Below are positions 1 through 8,183 of a stretch of 64,000 nt of DNA, in pieces. The notes under the pieces are model-generated. The model ran no database searches, was not told where the DNA came from, and saw only the letters and a list, made by a program, of their open reading frames with translations. The position numbers and the translations under genes were made by a program. The stretch lies in assembly GCA_034933305.1 (NCBI GenBank), contig JAYFNU010000014.1, forward strand, positions 1-64,000, read 5' to 3'. Numbering within the stretch: the stretch's first letter is position 1; every line of letters begins with the position of its first letter. This stretch comes from JAYFNU01 sp034933305. GTDB taxonomy: Bacteria; Bacillota; Clostridia; Oscillospirales; Ruminococcaceae.

Positions 1-132
1 CGCTCGTCGTCCGCAGCAGCACGGCGCCGCCCGCCGCCGGGCGGCCGCTTCTTTCCCCCGCCCGCTGACGCTGCGGCGTCCCGGGGAGCGATCCATACGG
101 CGCCGCACGGGCGCGAAGGAGGAGAACACACC

Positions 133-849
133 ATGGCGGAATCGAGATGCGGGGCATGCTGCGCGGACTGCGCGCGCAGGAGCGCCGTGCGCTGCGGCGG
201 CTGCGCGGCGATGAAGCGCCCCTACTGGGGCGGCGTGTGCGCCGTCAAGTCCTGCTGTGAGCGGCGCGGCCTCGCGCACTGCGGTCTGTGCGGGGATTTC
301 CCCTGCGCGGCGGTGTCGGCGCTCGGCACGGAGCAGGGGCTCGACCCCGCGCCCCGGCTGCAGGCCTGCCGCGACCGGGCGCGGTTCGACCGCCTCGAAT
401 TCCGCGCGCTCGCGCGGGAGGAATTCGGCGCGGCGCTCGCGCTCGCCGAGCGCGTGTTTCTGCAATATGAGGCGCCCGGCTATTCCGAGCAGGGCGTGCG
501 CAATTTCCGCCGCGCGCTGCGCGATCCCGTCTATGTGCGGCAGCTGCGCGTTTTCGCCGCGTTCGACGGCCGCGACGTCGCGGGCATGCTCGCGACGCGC
601 GACGGCGGCGGGCACGTCGCGCTCTTTTTCGTCGGCGCGGCGTACCAGCGCATCGGCGTCGGGCGCGCGCTGTTCGGCATGGCGCTGCGGGCGCATCCGG
701 AGGGCATGACCGTCAACGCCGCGCCCTTCGCGGTCGGCTTTTATCACCGCCTCGGCTTTGCCGACACCGGCGCGGAGACCGTCACCGACGGCATCCGCTA
801 CACCCCCATGCAGTACCGGCCGGCCGCAGCGGCGGGAGGCGCCCTGTGA
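133..849 (+). CDS. DUF3795-like Cys-rich domain fused to GNAT acetyltransferase
   Basis: The first 60 or so residues carry many paired cysteines (C6, C9, C10, C13, C21, C24, C36, C41, C42, C50, C53, C58), the pattern of DUF3795-type small metal-binding domains. From about residue 85 the protein is a GNAT N-acetyltransferase: the acetyl-CoA loop reads YQRIGVGRALF (171-181) and the C-terminal FYHRLGF (203-209) is the usual GNAT aromatic motif. Acceptor substrate is unknown. The start has an AGGAGG site about 8 nt upstream. The stop overlaps the GTG of the next acetyltransferase, so the two are probably co-translated. The domain names come from recognised patterns; a metal-binding role for the N-terminus is inference. 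Confidence 0.75.
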   Translation: MAESRCGACCADCARRSAVRCGGCAAMKRPYWGGVCAVKSCCERRGLAHCGLCGDFPCAAVSALGTEQGLDPAPRLQACRDRARFDRLEFRALAREEFGAALALAERVFLQYEAPGYSEQGVRNFRRALRDPVYVRQLRVFAAFDGRDVAGMLATRDGGGHVALFFVGAAYQRIGVGRALFGMALRAHPEGMTVNAAPFAVGFYHRLGFADTGAETVTDGIRYTPMQYRPAAAAGGAL

Positions 850-1373
850 GCGGGGCGGCATCCGCCCGGCAGAAATACGCCGTGTGCACGACGGCCCGCC
901 TCGAGCTCATCGCGCTCGATGCCCGGCTGCTCGAGCTGTGGGTGCGCGATCTGCCGGCGCTCGAGCGGGAGCTCGGCATCGTCTGCCGCGCGGAACCGCT
1001 CGAAGGCGACTTCCTCGGCATCGTCCGCGGGCAGCTCGCCGTCACGCAGCGCGACCCCGAAAACTACCTGTGGCACAGCTTCTGGCTGCTCGTGCGGCGC
1101 AGCGACGGGGTCACGGTCGGATCCGCCGATTTCAAGGCTCCGCCCGACGCCGGCGGTGAAACGGAGATCGGCTACGGTCTCGGGAAGGCGTACGAGCACT
1201 GCGGCTACATGACGGAGGCCGTCGGCGCGATGTGCGCGTGGGCCCTCGCGCAGCCGGGCGTCCGGCATGTGATCGCCGAAACGGAACGGGACAATCTCGC
1301 CTCCCGGCGCGTGCTCGAGCGCTGCGGCTTTTCAGAATACCGTGAAAACGATACGATCTGGTGGCGGCGCTGA
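846..1373 (+). CDS. GNAT family N-acetyltransferase, RimJ/RimL-like
   Basis: This 175-residue protein has the layout of RimJ/RimL-type acetyltransferases. It opens with a TARLEL strand, has a mid-protein GYGLGK..GYMTEAV acetyl-CoA region, and ends with the ETERDNLASRRVLERCGF motif typical of enzymes that modify protein N-termini or small amines. The GTG start overlaps the stop of the preceding DUF3795-GNAT gene (GTGA), which suggests translational coupling. The real acceptor cannot be told from sequence. Confidence 0.8.
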   Translation: MSGAASARQKYAVCTTARLELIALDARLLELWVRDLPALERELGIVCRAEPLEGDFLGIVRGQLAVTQRDPENYLWHSFWLLVRRSDGVTVGSADFKAPPDAGGETEIGYGLGKAYEHCGYMTEAVGAMCAWALAQPGVRHVIAETERDNLASRRVLERCGFSEYRENDTIWWRR

Positions 1374-1421
1374 CGGGAATCGTCCGCTCCGCAGCAATTC
1401 GGACATGGCAGGAGGCCGCAC

Positions 1422-2618
1422 ATGCAGCTGTTTCTTTACGCCGAAGTGGAAATCGTCTGTGCCCTTTTCCTCGGCATCATCCTGAGCAATCTGCGCCGGC
1501 GCGTCGGGCGCGAGCATGCGCTTCTCGCCTTTGAACGGCTCGTGGTGTCCGTGATCGTCATGCTGCTGCTCGACATCGTCTGGATGGGCGTGCAGGGGTA
1601 TCCCTCGCCCGGCCGCATCGCCGCGAACACCGCCGTCAACGTCCTTTACATGACGCTCAGCTGCCTCAATAATTATTTCTGGCTCTATTACGTCGAGACG
1701 TACATCGGCACGCGCGGGCAGGCGGAGACCCATTTCAGGGCGGCCGCCTGGGCGCCCGCGGCGACGTTCGCGCTGATGGCCCTGTCGGTGCCCACGGGCT
1801 GGTGCTTTTACATCGACGACGGCAACATCTACCGGCACGGCCCGCTCTATTTCCTCATTGCGCTGCTGCTCTACATCAACCCCATGCTCGGGGTCGTCAG
1901 GCTGCTGCGCAGCATGACCGCCGAGGAGGATGCGCCGGTCCGGGCGGAAAAGCGGTCGCTGCTCCTCTTTTCGTTCACCGCCCTGTTTTCGGGCACGCTG
2001 GGCATCCTGTTCAACAATCTGCCCACGACCTTTCCCTGCATCTCCGTCGGGCTGTTCTTCGTGTACGTCGATCTGCAGGAGCACTCCATCTCCACGGACA
2101 GCCTGACGGGCATCAACAACCGCATGAGCTTCGACCGCTGGATCTGGAAGCTCTGCCGCGAACCGGACGCGCACTTCTTCCTGTTCATGATCGACATCGA
2201 CGGCTTCAAGGAGATCAACGACGTCTTCGGCCATGCCGAGGGCGACCGCGCCCTCGTGTCGGCGGCCGAGCTTCTCAACCGCGCGGTGCGCAATACGCGC
2301 TGCTTCCTCGCGCGCTACGGCGGCGACGAATTCGTCATCACCGGCCGGTTCGCAAGCCGCGCGCAGGCGCAGGAGATGGTGGCGGACATCGAGGCGCTTT
2401 TCACCGGCTTTGACTGGGCTTCGCGGGGCGGCTACGCCGTCACGGTGAGCGCGGGCATCGGGGAGTACGGCCCCGGCGCCGCGGCCAGCGCAAAGGAGGT
2501 CATCGCCGCGGCGGACGCCGCGATGTACGAAGAAAAGCGGAAAAAGGGCGGCGGCAGGGACATCCCGCCGCACCCGCCGTCGCTGCTGGGCCGGGCGCTG
2601 GAAGCGAGCCGGAAATAA
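1422..2618 (+). CDS. Membrane-bound diguanylate cyclase (GGDEF)
   Basis: About 220 N-terminal residues form a multi-span membrane sensor, including a YRHGPL motif at 137-142. A GGDEF domain follows (about 225-385), starting with DSLTGINNR and carrying an intact GGDEF at 300-304, so it should make cyclic di-GMP from two GTP at the inner membrane face. The residues before GGDEF (RCFLARY) lack the RxxD product-inhibition site, so classical feedback inhibition is unlikely. The same YRHGPL sensor occurs in the EAL protein at 21.1 kb. A strong hairpin terminator follows at about 2.68 kb. The signal sensed is unknown. Confidence 0.9.
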   Translation: MQLFLYAEVEIVCALFLGIILSNLRRRVGREHALLAFERLVVSVIVMLLLDIVWMGVQGYPSPGRIAANTAVNVLYMTLSCLNNYFWLYYVETYIGTRGQAETHFRAAAWAPAATFALMALSVPTGWCFYIDDGNIYRHGPLYFLIALLLYINPMLGVVRLLRSMTAEEDAPVRAEKRSLLLFSFTALFSGTLGILFNNLPTTFPCISVGLFFVYVDLQEHSISTDSLTGINNRMSFDRWIWKLCREPDAHFFLFMIDIDGFKEINDVFGHAEGDRALVSAAELLNRAVRNTRCFLARYGGDEFVITGRFASRAQAQEMVADIEALFTGFDWASRGGYAVTVSAGIGEYGPGAAASAKEVIAAADAAMYEEKRKKGGGRDIPPHPPSLLGRALEASRK

Positions 2619-2676
2619 GCAGGCGCCGCCCGCTTCGCCGCGAAGGAGCCGGGCGCCCTTTGATAAAAGCAGACAG

Positions 2677-2710
2677 AAAAGGCGGCGGGCACAGGCCCGC
2701 CGCCTTTTTT
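2677..2710. terminator. Bidirectional rho-independent terminator
   Basis: A perfect 10-bp GC stem (GGCGGCGGGC 2681-2690 with GCCCGCCGCC 2695-2704, ACAG loop) is followed on the plus strand by six T and preceded by AAAA. It can therefore stop both the diguanylate cyclase transcript and the opposing AlkZ-related transcript. Confidence 0.9.
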
Positions 2711-2724
2711 CTTTTTGTATCCGG

Positions 2725-3414
2725 TCACCCGATGAGCCGCAGCAGCTCGCCGCGCGGCGTCTCGGGCAGCAGCCGCCCGAGGCGGCCGAGCAGGATGTCT
2801 CTCGATTCCTGCGGCGCATGCGCGTAGACCGCGTCCGTGAACGCCGCGCCGAAGCGGTGCTCGGGCGTTTCATACCGCGCGACGCCCCAGCCGTAGGTCT
2901 GCCCGCGCCGGTCGGTCTCGTATTCGAAATCGGCGACGACGACATAGCCGAGCATCTGCAGGCGCGTCATGACGCCGTCGAAGGCGGCGCGCTTCTCGCC
3001 CGGCGCGGCCGTGCGGTGCAGCTGTTTCGACAGCAGCGAGCCGTGCGCGCACAGCGCGTCGTAGACCTGCTTGTCCTCGCGGCGTGCGAGGCCGTCGTCC
3101 CAGCGGGCGTCAAAGTCATAGCCGTCGCGCCGGACGTTCGCGAGCTCCGCGTACCATTCGGGCGCGACAAAGGCGGCCCGTCCGCCCAGCAGCTTGCCGT
3201 AGGCGCACCCGCTGCGCCGGATGACGGGGCCCTTCCATTCCCAGAAGCCCTCGCCCTCGCCGCTGAACCAGTAGGCCGGCGCGACGCATTCCTCGGCCGA
3301 AAAGCCGTGGATGCGGTTGCGGAACGCCGGCAGAAAGCCGACGTCGCCCACGAGCGCGGCGAGTTCGCCGGCGCTGCTGACCGTCGGCAGCGCCGTCCCT
3401 TTGATCTGCGCCAT
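2725..3414 (-). CDS. AlkZ-related conserved protein
   Basis: This is a 229-residue soluble protein with a conserved core (FLPAFRNRIHGFS, FWEWKGPVIR, YDFDARWDDG, SLLSKQL, TRLQMLGYVVVADFEY, YGWGVARY). I recognise it as a widespread Clostridia family usually labelled AlkZ-related, after the winged-helix YcaQ/AlkZ DNA glycosylases. The similarity is to the general fold, not to a proven catalytic site, so DNA repair is only a suggestion. It lies 12 nt downstream of the flavodoxin-like gene on the same strand and probably shares its transcript. Confidence 0.6.
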   Translation of the reverse strand: MAQIKGTALPTVSSAGELAALVGDVGFLPAFRNRIHGFSAEECVAPAYWFSGEGEGFWEWKGPVIRRSGCAYGKLLGGRAAFVAPEWYAELANVRRDGYDFDARWDDGLARREDKQVYDALCAHGSLLSKQLHRTAAPGEKRAAFDGVMTRLQMLGYVVVADFEYETDRRGQTYGWGVARYETPEHRFGAAFTDAVYAHAPQESRDILLGRLGRLLPETPRGELLRLIG

Positions 3415-3426
3415 TCCCCGCCTCTT

Positions 3427-3813
3427 TTACAAAACGACGGTCTTGTCGGGGCCGACGACGTCGACGACCCGCAGGAACCCGTCCCGGTCGCCGAGGCCGC
3501 TCCCCTTGGAGCTCGCCACGGCGGTGATCCTGCCGCGGCCGACCTCCTCGGTGAACGCGCGCACGGCGGGCGGCAGACCGCCCGCCCAGACCGGGAAGCA
3601 CAGATAGATCACGTCGCCCGGCTGCGGCTTCTCATAGGCCGCGGGCAGGCTCTTTTTCGCGCTCGCGTAATAACCGCCGCGCAGGAAGCCGACGGGGCCC
3701 TTCCAGCGGCGGCCGTCGGTGACGGGGAAGCGGGCGCCGCCCGTCTGCGCGGCGACGGCCGCGGCGATCTTTTCGCTGTCGCCCGTGCGGGTAAAATAAT
3801 ACACTCTCGTCAT
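3427..3813 (-). CDS. Flavodoxin-like / NrdI-like FMN-binding protein
   Basis: The 128-residue protein begins VYYFTRTGDSEKIA, the FMN-phosphate loop of flavodoxins (here TRTGDSEK). A central hydrophobic strand (DVIYLCFPVWAGGLPPAVRAF) has the PVWxGxxPxxxxxF signature of flavodoxin_5-type proteins. It is short for a flavodoxin but typical for that subfamily. I chose the ATG at 3811-3813 because a GGGAGG site lies just upstream; the longer open frame runs through non-coding DNA. It is probably a low-potential electron carrier or quinone-reductase-like protein with unknown partner. Confidence 0.75.
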   Translation of the reverse strand: MTRVYYFTRTGDSEKIAAAVAAQTGGARFPVTDGRRWKGPVGFLRGGYYASAKKSLPAAYEKPQPGDVIYLCFPVWAGGLPPAVRAFTEEVGRGRITAVASSKGSGLGDRDGFLRVVDVVGPDKTVVL

Positions 3814-3902
3814 TGAATACCCTCCCTGTATCTTTCCGGCCGCATGCCGGTTTTCACCATTGTAGCATCGCCGCGCCGATTTCTCAATGCGGGCCGCGGC
3901 GG

Positions 3903-5030
3903 TCATCCCGGCGCGCGGTTTGCCCGCCAAAGCGCCGCGCGCAGCACCCAGGCGCAGTCCGCGCCGAAGAGAGGATAGGCGTGGTCCCGGGCGAAGGTCC
4001 GCGCATAGGTCCCGAGGTAGGCGTCGACCCGCGCGCCGTCCCCCATCATCGCGGCCGCGCAGACGATGCATCCCCAGCAGTACGCCGCGTCCGCATCGGC
4101 CCCGAAGTCGATCTTCGTCCAGTCGAATTTTTCGCAAAAGGTGCCGTACAGCGCGCGGGCCCGCGCGCTGTCGGGGGCGAGCACGCCGCACAGGATCGGG
4201 AACAGCTGCGAGCAGGCGCTCATGTACAGCTCGTTCCAGTCGAAGGCGGAACAGCTCCCGTCCGCCTCCTGCGCGCATTCGTAGTGCTGCTCCGCTTCGT
4301 TCCACAGCCGTTCTTCGATCGCGGCCCCCAGCGCCGCGAGCCGCGCTTCGATGTCGGCGCGGACCGCGTCCGCGCCGGGGTAGACCGCGCCGTCGGCATA
4401 CACCTCCCCGAAAAGGGTGCGCGCGTCCGCGAGCCCCGCGTAGACCTCGCAGTTGTCCATCAGATAATAAACGGGGTAATCCGCCTTTGCGGCCGTCAGG
4501 CCGCCGTCCGACGTCGCCGCGAGCGCGCCGAGAATGCCGCACACATCGTCATAGTGCGCCGCGAGCAGCGCGCCGTCGCCCGTCGCGCGGTAGTATCGCG
4601 CGAGCAGGGACAGGAAGGTCGCCGCATAGGAATCGGAGGAGTCGTAATCCCCCGTCGGCGTCTCCCGGACCGCCGCGCCCCCCTCCATTGCGACGTCGAA
4701 GTCGCAGATCGTAAAGGCGATCCCGCAGCGGTCGGGCGAGCGGTTGAGATGGTCGAAATGCCATTCGATATAGCGCGCGGCCGCGTCGGCATATCCCGCT
4801 TCGAGCAGCGCCATGGCGGTGTAGTCGGCAAAATACGGATTGATGAAAGCGGCGCCGTTTTCTTCCGGATAATACAGCAGCGCCCCGTCGGCCGTCTGCG
4901 CCGACAGCAGCCACGCCGCCTCGCTTTCGCACAGCGCCGCCGCCGTGTCCCGTTCGGCCGCGCACCCGCAGGGCGCCGCCGCAACCGCGGCCGCGAGCAG
5001 CAGCGCCGCGCATTTCATCCCCTGTTTCAT
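3903..5030 (-). CDS. Predicted lipoprotein, six-hairpin glycosidase-like
   Basis: The N-terminus (MKQGMKCAALLLAAAVAAAPCGCAAE) is a signal peptide with a cysteine pair that could be a lipobox, so the protein is likely exported and perhaps lipid-anchored. The remaining roughly 350 residues show repeated helical hairpins rich in tyrosine, aspartate and tryptophan (ESEAAWLLSAQTADGALLYY, YIEWHFDHLN, YYLMDNCEVYAGL). This resembles (alpha/alpha)6-barrel six-hairpin glycosidases. No catalytic acid could be assigned, so the glycosidase label is a fold-level inference. It stands alone on the minus strand upstream of the flavodoxin gene. Confidence 0.5.
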   Translation of the reverse strand: MKQGMKCAALLLAAAVAAAPCGCAAERDTAAALCESEAAWLLSAQTADGALLYYPEENGAAFINPYFADYTAMALLEAGYADAAARYIEWHFDHLNRSPDRCGIAFTICDFDVAMEGGAAVRETPTGDYDSSDSYAATFLSLLARYYRATGDGALLAAHYDDVCGILGALAATSDGGLTAAKADYPVYYLMDNCEVYAGLADARTLFGEVYADGAVYPGADAVRADIEARLAALGAAIEERLWNEAEQHYECAQEADGSCSAFDWNELYMSACSQLFPILCGVLAPDSARARALYGTFCEKFDWTKIDFGADADAAYCWGCIVCAAAMMGDGARVDAYLGTYARTFARDHAYPLFGADCAWVLRAALWRANRAPG

Positions 5031-5092
5031 CGTCCCTCCGCCGCACCGCCGGCTCTTTCGGCGGCGCGTTCCCGCCGTGCGCCTTTATTCTA

Positions 5093-5329
5093 TCACGCCG
5101 CCGCCCGCCGGGCAACAGCGCCCCTTCGCGCGCGTGCGGCTTTGCGCAACACAAAAGGCACGGCCGCCGCGTCATCGCTCCGGTTCCGTGCCTTTCGTCT
5201 GTCGTATGCTTTGGGGGACTGCGGCCTGCGCGTGACGGGATTCAGCGCGCCCCAGCCGCGCCGCCCCCGCGCGTCGGCCCTGCGCCTCTCCTTTTTGGAG
5301 AGCTTCTCATAGGGGATGGGGTTTCTCAT
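5093..5329 (-). CDS. Small conserved basic protein (intact copy of a repeated family)
   Basis: This 78-residue, very basic protein starts MRNPIPYEKLSKKERRR and contains a core GWGALNPVTRRPQSPKAYDRRKAR followed by SDDAAAVPF. An AAAGGAG site sits 8 nt before the ATG at 5327-5329. The same core and SDD-A-VP tail recur in two decayed copies on the same strand near 9.5 and 11.3 kb. The differences between copies are mostly synonymous or conservative, which argues that the family is, or was, translated. I recognise the ALNPVTR core as a short protein seen in Clostridia but know no function. The C-terminal 20 residues may be read-through of low conservation. Confidence 0.6.
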   Translation of the reverse strand: MRNPIPYEKLSKKERRRADARGRRGWGALNPVTRRPQSPKAYDRRKARNRSDDAAAVPFVLRKAARARRGAVARRAAA

Positions 5330-5427
5330 GGGTCTCGCTCCTTTCGCGGAATTCCGAGGGCATCATAGCAGAAACCCGCGCGCGTGTCAAACGGCGGCGT
5401 TCCCACCGGAAGCTTCCGCGGCGCGGC

Positions 5428-5832
5428 TCAGCCGCGCGCGGCGCCCCGCCGCGCGGCCTGCTTCGTCATCGAAAACGCATGCGCCTCGTCGATCCAGCCC
5501 AGCAGCTCGCCGTCCAGGTCCTGCGCCCGCTCCACGAGCACATGGTGCGTCCAGCGGCTGGGATACGCCTGCACGGACGCGGCGATGCGGGGGGACTTTT
5601 TCTGCGCCGGCAGGCCGAAGGAGACCATCAGGTATTCCTCCGGCCACTCCTTTTTGCGCCGGTACGGCAGCGAGACCATGGCGAAGATATACCGGCTGCG
5701 AAACGAGATCTGCGTTTTCCCGACGCTGACGGTCATCTCCGGATACCGCGCCCGGAGCCTGTCCTTCAGCGCCTCGTAGACCGGCAGAAAGCGCGGCAGA
5801 CGGTCAAAAAACAGCAGCTCGTCCTCGGTCAC
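5428..5832 (-). CDS. DUF5655 domain-containing protein
   Basis: This 134-residue protein has the pattern of DUF5655: FFDRLPRFLPVYEALKDRL, then TVSVGKTQISFRSRYIFAMVSLP and a histidine-containing WTHHVLVERAQDLD near the C-terminus. The function of the family is not established. The GTG start (5830-5832) overlaps the stop of the 70-residue gene upstream, a sign of coupled translation at the end of a minus-strand operon that also holds GyrI-like, YjbR-like and Tag genes. Confidence 0.7.
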   Translation of the reverse strand: MTEDELLFFDRLPRFLPVYEALKDRLRARYPEMTVSVGKTQISFRSRYIFAMVSLPYRRKKEWPEEYLMVSFGLPAQKKSPRIAASVQAYPSRWTHHVLVERAQDLDGELLGWIDEAHAFSMTKQAARRGAARG

Positions 5833-6041
5833 GGCCGTCCCTCCCCTGCGCCCAGCTTTTCCGCGATCAGGTCGCGCGCGATCTCAAACGCGCGCACGCG
5901 CCGCTTCGCCAGCGTGATCTGGGATCCGTACCGCGCCGGCTGCGGCTTCGCCTCCAGCGTCAGAACGGTCGCCCGCAGCTTGTGCAGCGTCGAGTCGATC
6001 TGGCGCGCGGCTTCGGTCAGTTCTTCCGTCGTATGCTCCAT
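5829..6041 (-). CDS. Small conserved helical protein
   Basis: A 70-residue protein predicted to be almost all helix: EELTEAARQIDSTLHKLRATVLTLEAK, then ARYGSQITLAKRRVRAFEIARDLIAEKL. The SQITLAKRRxxAFxIA segment looks like a conserved helical hairpin found in small Firmicute proteins, but I cannot name a function. It is 9 nt after the GyrI-like gene and overlaps the start of the DUF5655 gene by 4 nt, so it is a genuine operon member. Confidence 0.65.
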   Translation of the reverse strand: MEHTTEELTEAARQIDSTLHKLRATVLTLEAKPQPARYGSQITLAKRRVRAFEIARDLIAEKLGAGEGRP

Positions 6042-6050
6042 GCGCGCGCC

Positions 6051-6683
6051 TCAGCCTTTCCGGATCGGGTGACGGATCACCGTCTTCCATTTGTCCGGCG
6101 CGACCCGGCGGGCGTCGGTCAGGTAGATCTCATGGTGCAGCCGGGTGTCGGAGAAATCATTTTCATACCCGTTTTCCGCAAGAAAAGCGTCCATGCGCGC
6201 CACGGAAGCGGGCTCGTCGTCGTAAGGGCCGAGGTGCAGCATCTGCACGCACAGCCCCTCGTCCACGCGCAGAAATTCCGCGGCGGAGCAGTCGAGCCCC
6301 TTCTTTTTCGCGGCGGTCTCCGCGGCCCAGGCAAAGTCCTCCCGCGTCACGAAATCCGGCAGGCGGATGACCGAGATCCAGCGGAACGCGTCCTTGTGCG
6401 AATAATCCACGCCGTCGACGCCCTCCTGCCGCCAGAAGCCCTCCAGCGGCGGCACCACGAAATCGAAATACCCGTCCATGTGCCGGTCGCCCAGCTTGCT
6501 CATCTTGACGGTATAGGCCACGGCATAGAGCACGCCCACGGCCGCCTTGTACGCGCCGCCCTCCTCGTTGGGGTCGCCCTGCCCGCGCACGGCGACGTAG
6601 TCCGCCGCCGGCACCGTCACGATCTGCGGCGCGTTCGCCGGCAGATAAAACTCCCTGTACTCCTTCTTGAAATCGAACGCCAT
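6051..6683 (-). CDS. GyrI-like small-molecule-binding domain protein
   Basis: A 210-residue stand-alone GyrI-like protein. It opens DFKKEYREFYLPANAPQIVTVPAADYVAVRGQGDPNE, contains DGYFDFVVPPLEGFWR, and ends CVQMLHLGPYDDEPASVARM..HEIYLTDARRVAPDKWKTVIRHPI, all hallmarks of this family. Such proteins bind or hydrolyse small drug-like ligands and have no DNA-binding domain. I chose the ATG at 6681-6683 because of the AAAGGAC site upstream; the long upstream open frame is antisense noise. It is downstream of the YjbR-like gene in the same minus-strand operon. Confidence 0.85.
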   Translation of the reverse strand: MAFDFKKEYREFYLPANAPQIVTVPAADYVAVRGQGDPNEEGGAYKAAVGVLYAVAYTVKMSKLGDRHMDGYFDFVVPPLEGFWRQEGVDGVDYSHKDAFRWISVIRLPDFVTREDFAWAAETAAKKKGLDCSAAEFLRVDEGLCVQMLHLGPYDDEPASVARMDAFLAENGYENDFSDTRLHHEIYLTDARRVAPDKWKTVIRHPIRKG

Positions 6684-6706
6684 ATCGATCCGTCCTTTCA
6701 AAGCGC

Positions 6707-7375
6707 TTATTCCGCCTGCCGCCGGCTCTCCGCGATGAGGGAGAACAGCTCCGCGTCCGGCACGCTGTCGTCGAGGCAGGCGGTAAACCAGTGGGCCTTG
6801 TTCATGTGATAGGCTTTCAGAAAACGCGGGTCGGCGAGGTGCGCCTCCACGTCCGCCGGGAGCGCCTTGAGGTCGATGATCTCGGTATTCCCGCGGCCGC
6901 CGAGGCCGAGCCTGCTGCGGTCCACCGTCAGGATGACGGCGAACCACTTCCGGTTGTCGGGGCGGCGGAACGCGGCGTAGTCGGGGTATTTTTCCCACAG
7001 GAATTCCGGCTCGGCGGAAAACTCGGCCTTCATGTGCTGAAGCGTCCGCTTCGTCTGCGCGGCCTTCAGGATCTCCGTGTCGAAGCATTTGGCCGCGATG
7101 TCCGCAAGCGCCCGCTCGCAGGCGGCGCGCACGTCGCCCACGAAGCCTCCCTGCGCGCCGTCCACATGGACGAGCGCGTATTCCTCGCCGGCCGCCCGCT
7201 CCAGCACTTTGAAGCGGACGGCACCGTCCGGGGCGACCGTCGCCGTCATGTCGAAGGCGCCCCGCAGGATGGGGACGGTCCTCGAGACGTTTTCGCCGTC
7301 CGGCGCGAATCCGTGCGCCGCGAGCTTTTCGGCGTTCGGCGTCTTGTAGCGGAAGATCGGCTCAATGTCCATCAT
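6707..7375 (-). CDS. MmcQ/YjbR-like protein
   Basis: The 222-residue protein belongs to the MmcQ/YjbR family. The diagnostic C-terminal part reads KWFAVILTVDRSRLG, EIIDLKALPADVEAHLADPRFLKAYHMNKAHWFTACLDDSVPDAELFSLIAESRRQ, matching the family's W-x(n)-L and helix-turn elements. The N-terminal extension (GAFDMTATVAPDGAVRFKV) is usual in Clostridia members. The family has a CyaY-like fold and is described as DNA-binding, but its role is unsettled. The start lies inside the 3' end of tag (14-nt overlap) behind a GGGAGGG site. Confidence 0.85.
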   Translation of the reverse strand: MMDIEPIFRYKTPNAEKLAAHGFAPDGENVSRTVPILRGAFDMTATVAPDGAVRFKVLERAAGEEYALVHVDGAQGGFVGDVRAACERALADIAAKCFDTEILKAAQTKRTLQHMKAEFSAEPEFLWEKYPDYAAFRRPDNRKWFAVILTVDRSRLGLGGRGNTEIIDLKALPADVEAHLADPRFLKAYHMNKAHWFTACLDDSVPDAELFSLIAESRRQAE

Positions 7376-8018
7376 GCGCTGCTTTCCCTCCCTGTCTGCC
7401 GCTGTAGTCCCTCGCGCCCTTTTCGAGATATCTTCGCCTTTGTATGGTGGGATTGGCCGCGTTGATCCTTGAAAAACAGGGGCAGTCCGCGCCGTGGTCG
7501 TTGATGACGCCGCAGGCCTGGAGATGGGAGTAGACCGTGACGCTGCCGAGATATCGGAAGCCCCGCGCCCGCAGGTCCCCGCTTATTTTGTCCGAGAGAC
7601 CGTTGCTGACCGGGATGACGCCCTTCTCGTGCCCGCGGTACAGAATGGTCCTGCCGCCGGAAAAGCCCCACAGGTAGTCGGAAAAGCTGCCGAATTCGGC
7701 GCGTATCTTCTGAAAGCACCGCGCGTTCCGGATGACCGCTTCGATCTTCCGGCGCGAGCGGATCATGCCGGGCGTTTCCATGATGCGCCGGATGTCGTCC
7801 TCGCCGTAGTCCGCGACCCGGTCGAAGTCGAAGCCGTCGAAGCAGGCGCGGAAGATCTCCCGCTTTTGCAGCATCATGTTCCAGTTGAGGCCGCACTGCA
7901 TGGCCTCCATCATGAGGAACTCGAACTGCCTGCGGTCGCCGTGCACGGGCACGCCCCATTCCTCGTCGTGATACTTTGTCAGCGCCGCGTTGTCCGCGTC
8001 CCAGTCACAATACGACAT
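7362..8018 (-). CDS. tag: DNA-3-methyladenine glycosylase I
   Basis: This enzyme excises 3-methyladenine from alkylated DNA in base-excision repair. The 218-residue sequence keeps the Tag signature: zinc ligands C4 and H17 (YHDEEWG), the C-terminal H and C in INDHGADCPCF, and the catalytic E38 in FLMMEAMQCGLNW. MIRSRRKIEAVIRNA is the helix-hairpin-helix-like DNA contact. It heads an operon with YjbR-like, GyrI-like and two small genes. The last 30 residues (RRRYLEKGARDYSGRQGGK) are a divergent basic tail that overlaps the next start. Confidence 0.93.
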   Translation of the reverse strand: MSYCDWDADNAALTKYHDEEWGVPVHGDRRQFEFLMMEAMQCGLNWNMMLQKREIFRACFDGFDFDRVADYGEDDIRRIMETPGMIRSRRKIEAVIRNARCFQKIRAEFGSFSDYLWGFSGGRTILYRGHEKGVIPVSNGLSDKISGDLRARGFRYLGSVTVYSHLQACGVINDHGADCPCFSRINAANPTIQRRRYLEKGARDYSGRQGGKAAHDGH

Positions 8019-8183
8019 CCGTCTCTCTCCTTTTCCGGCCGCGGCAGCCCGACCCGCATCGCCTCAAAAGGCCGGCCGCCCGTTTTGTCCGCGCACGGCA
8101 TCTCCCGGGCGCCCGCACAGGGCGCTCTTGGCCGGAAGCCATGTGCGCGCACCTCCGTGAACGTTCCGCCTGCGGCCGCCGCC

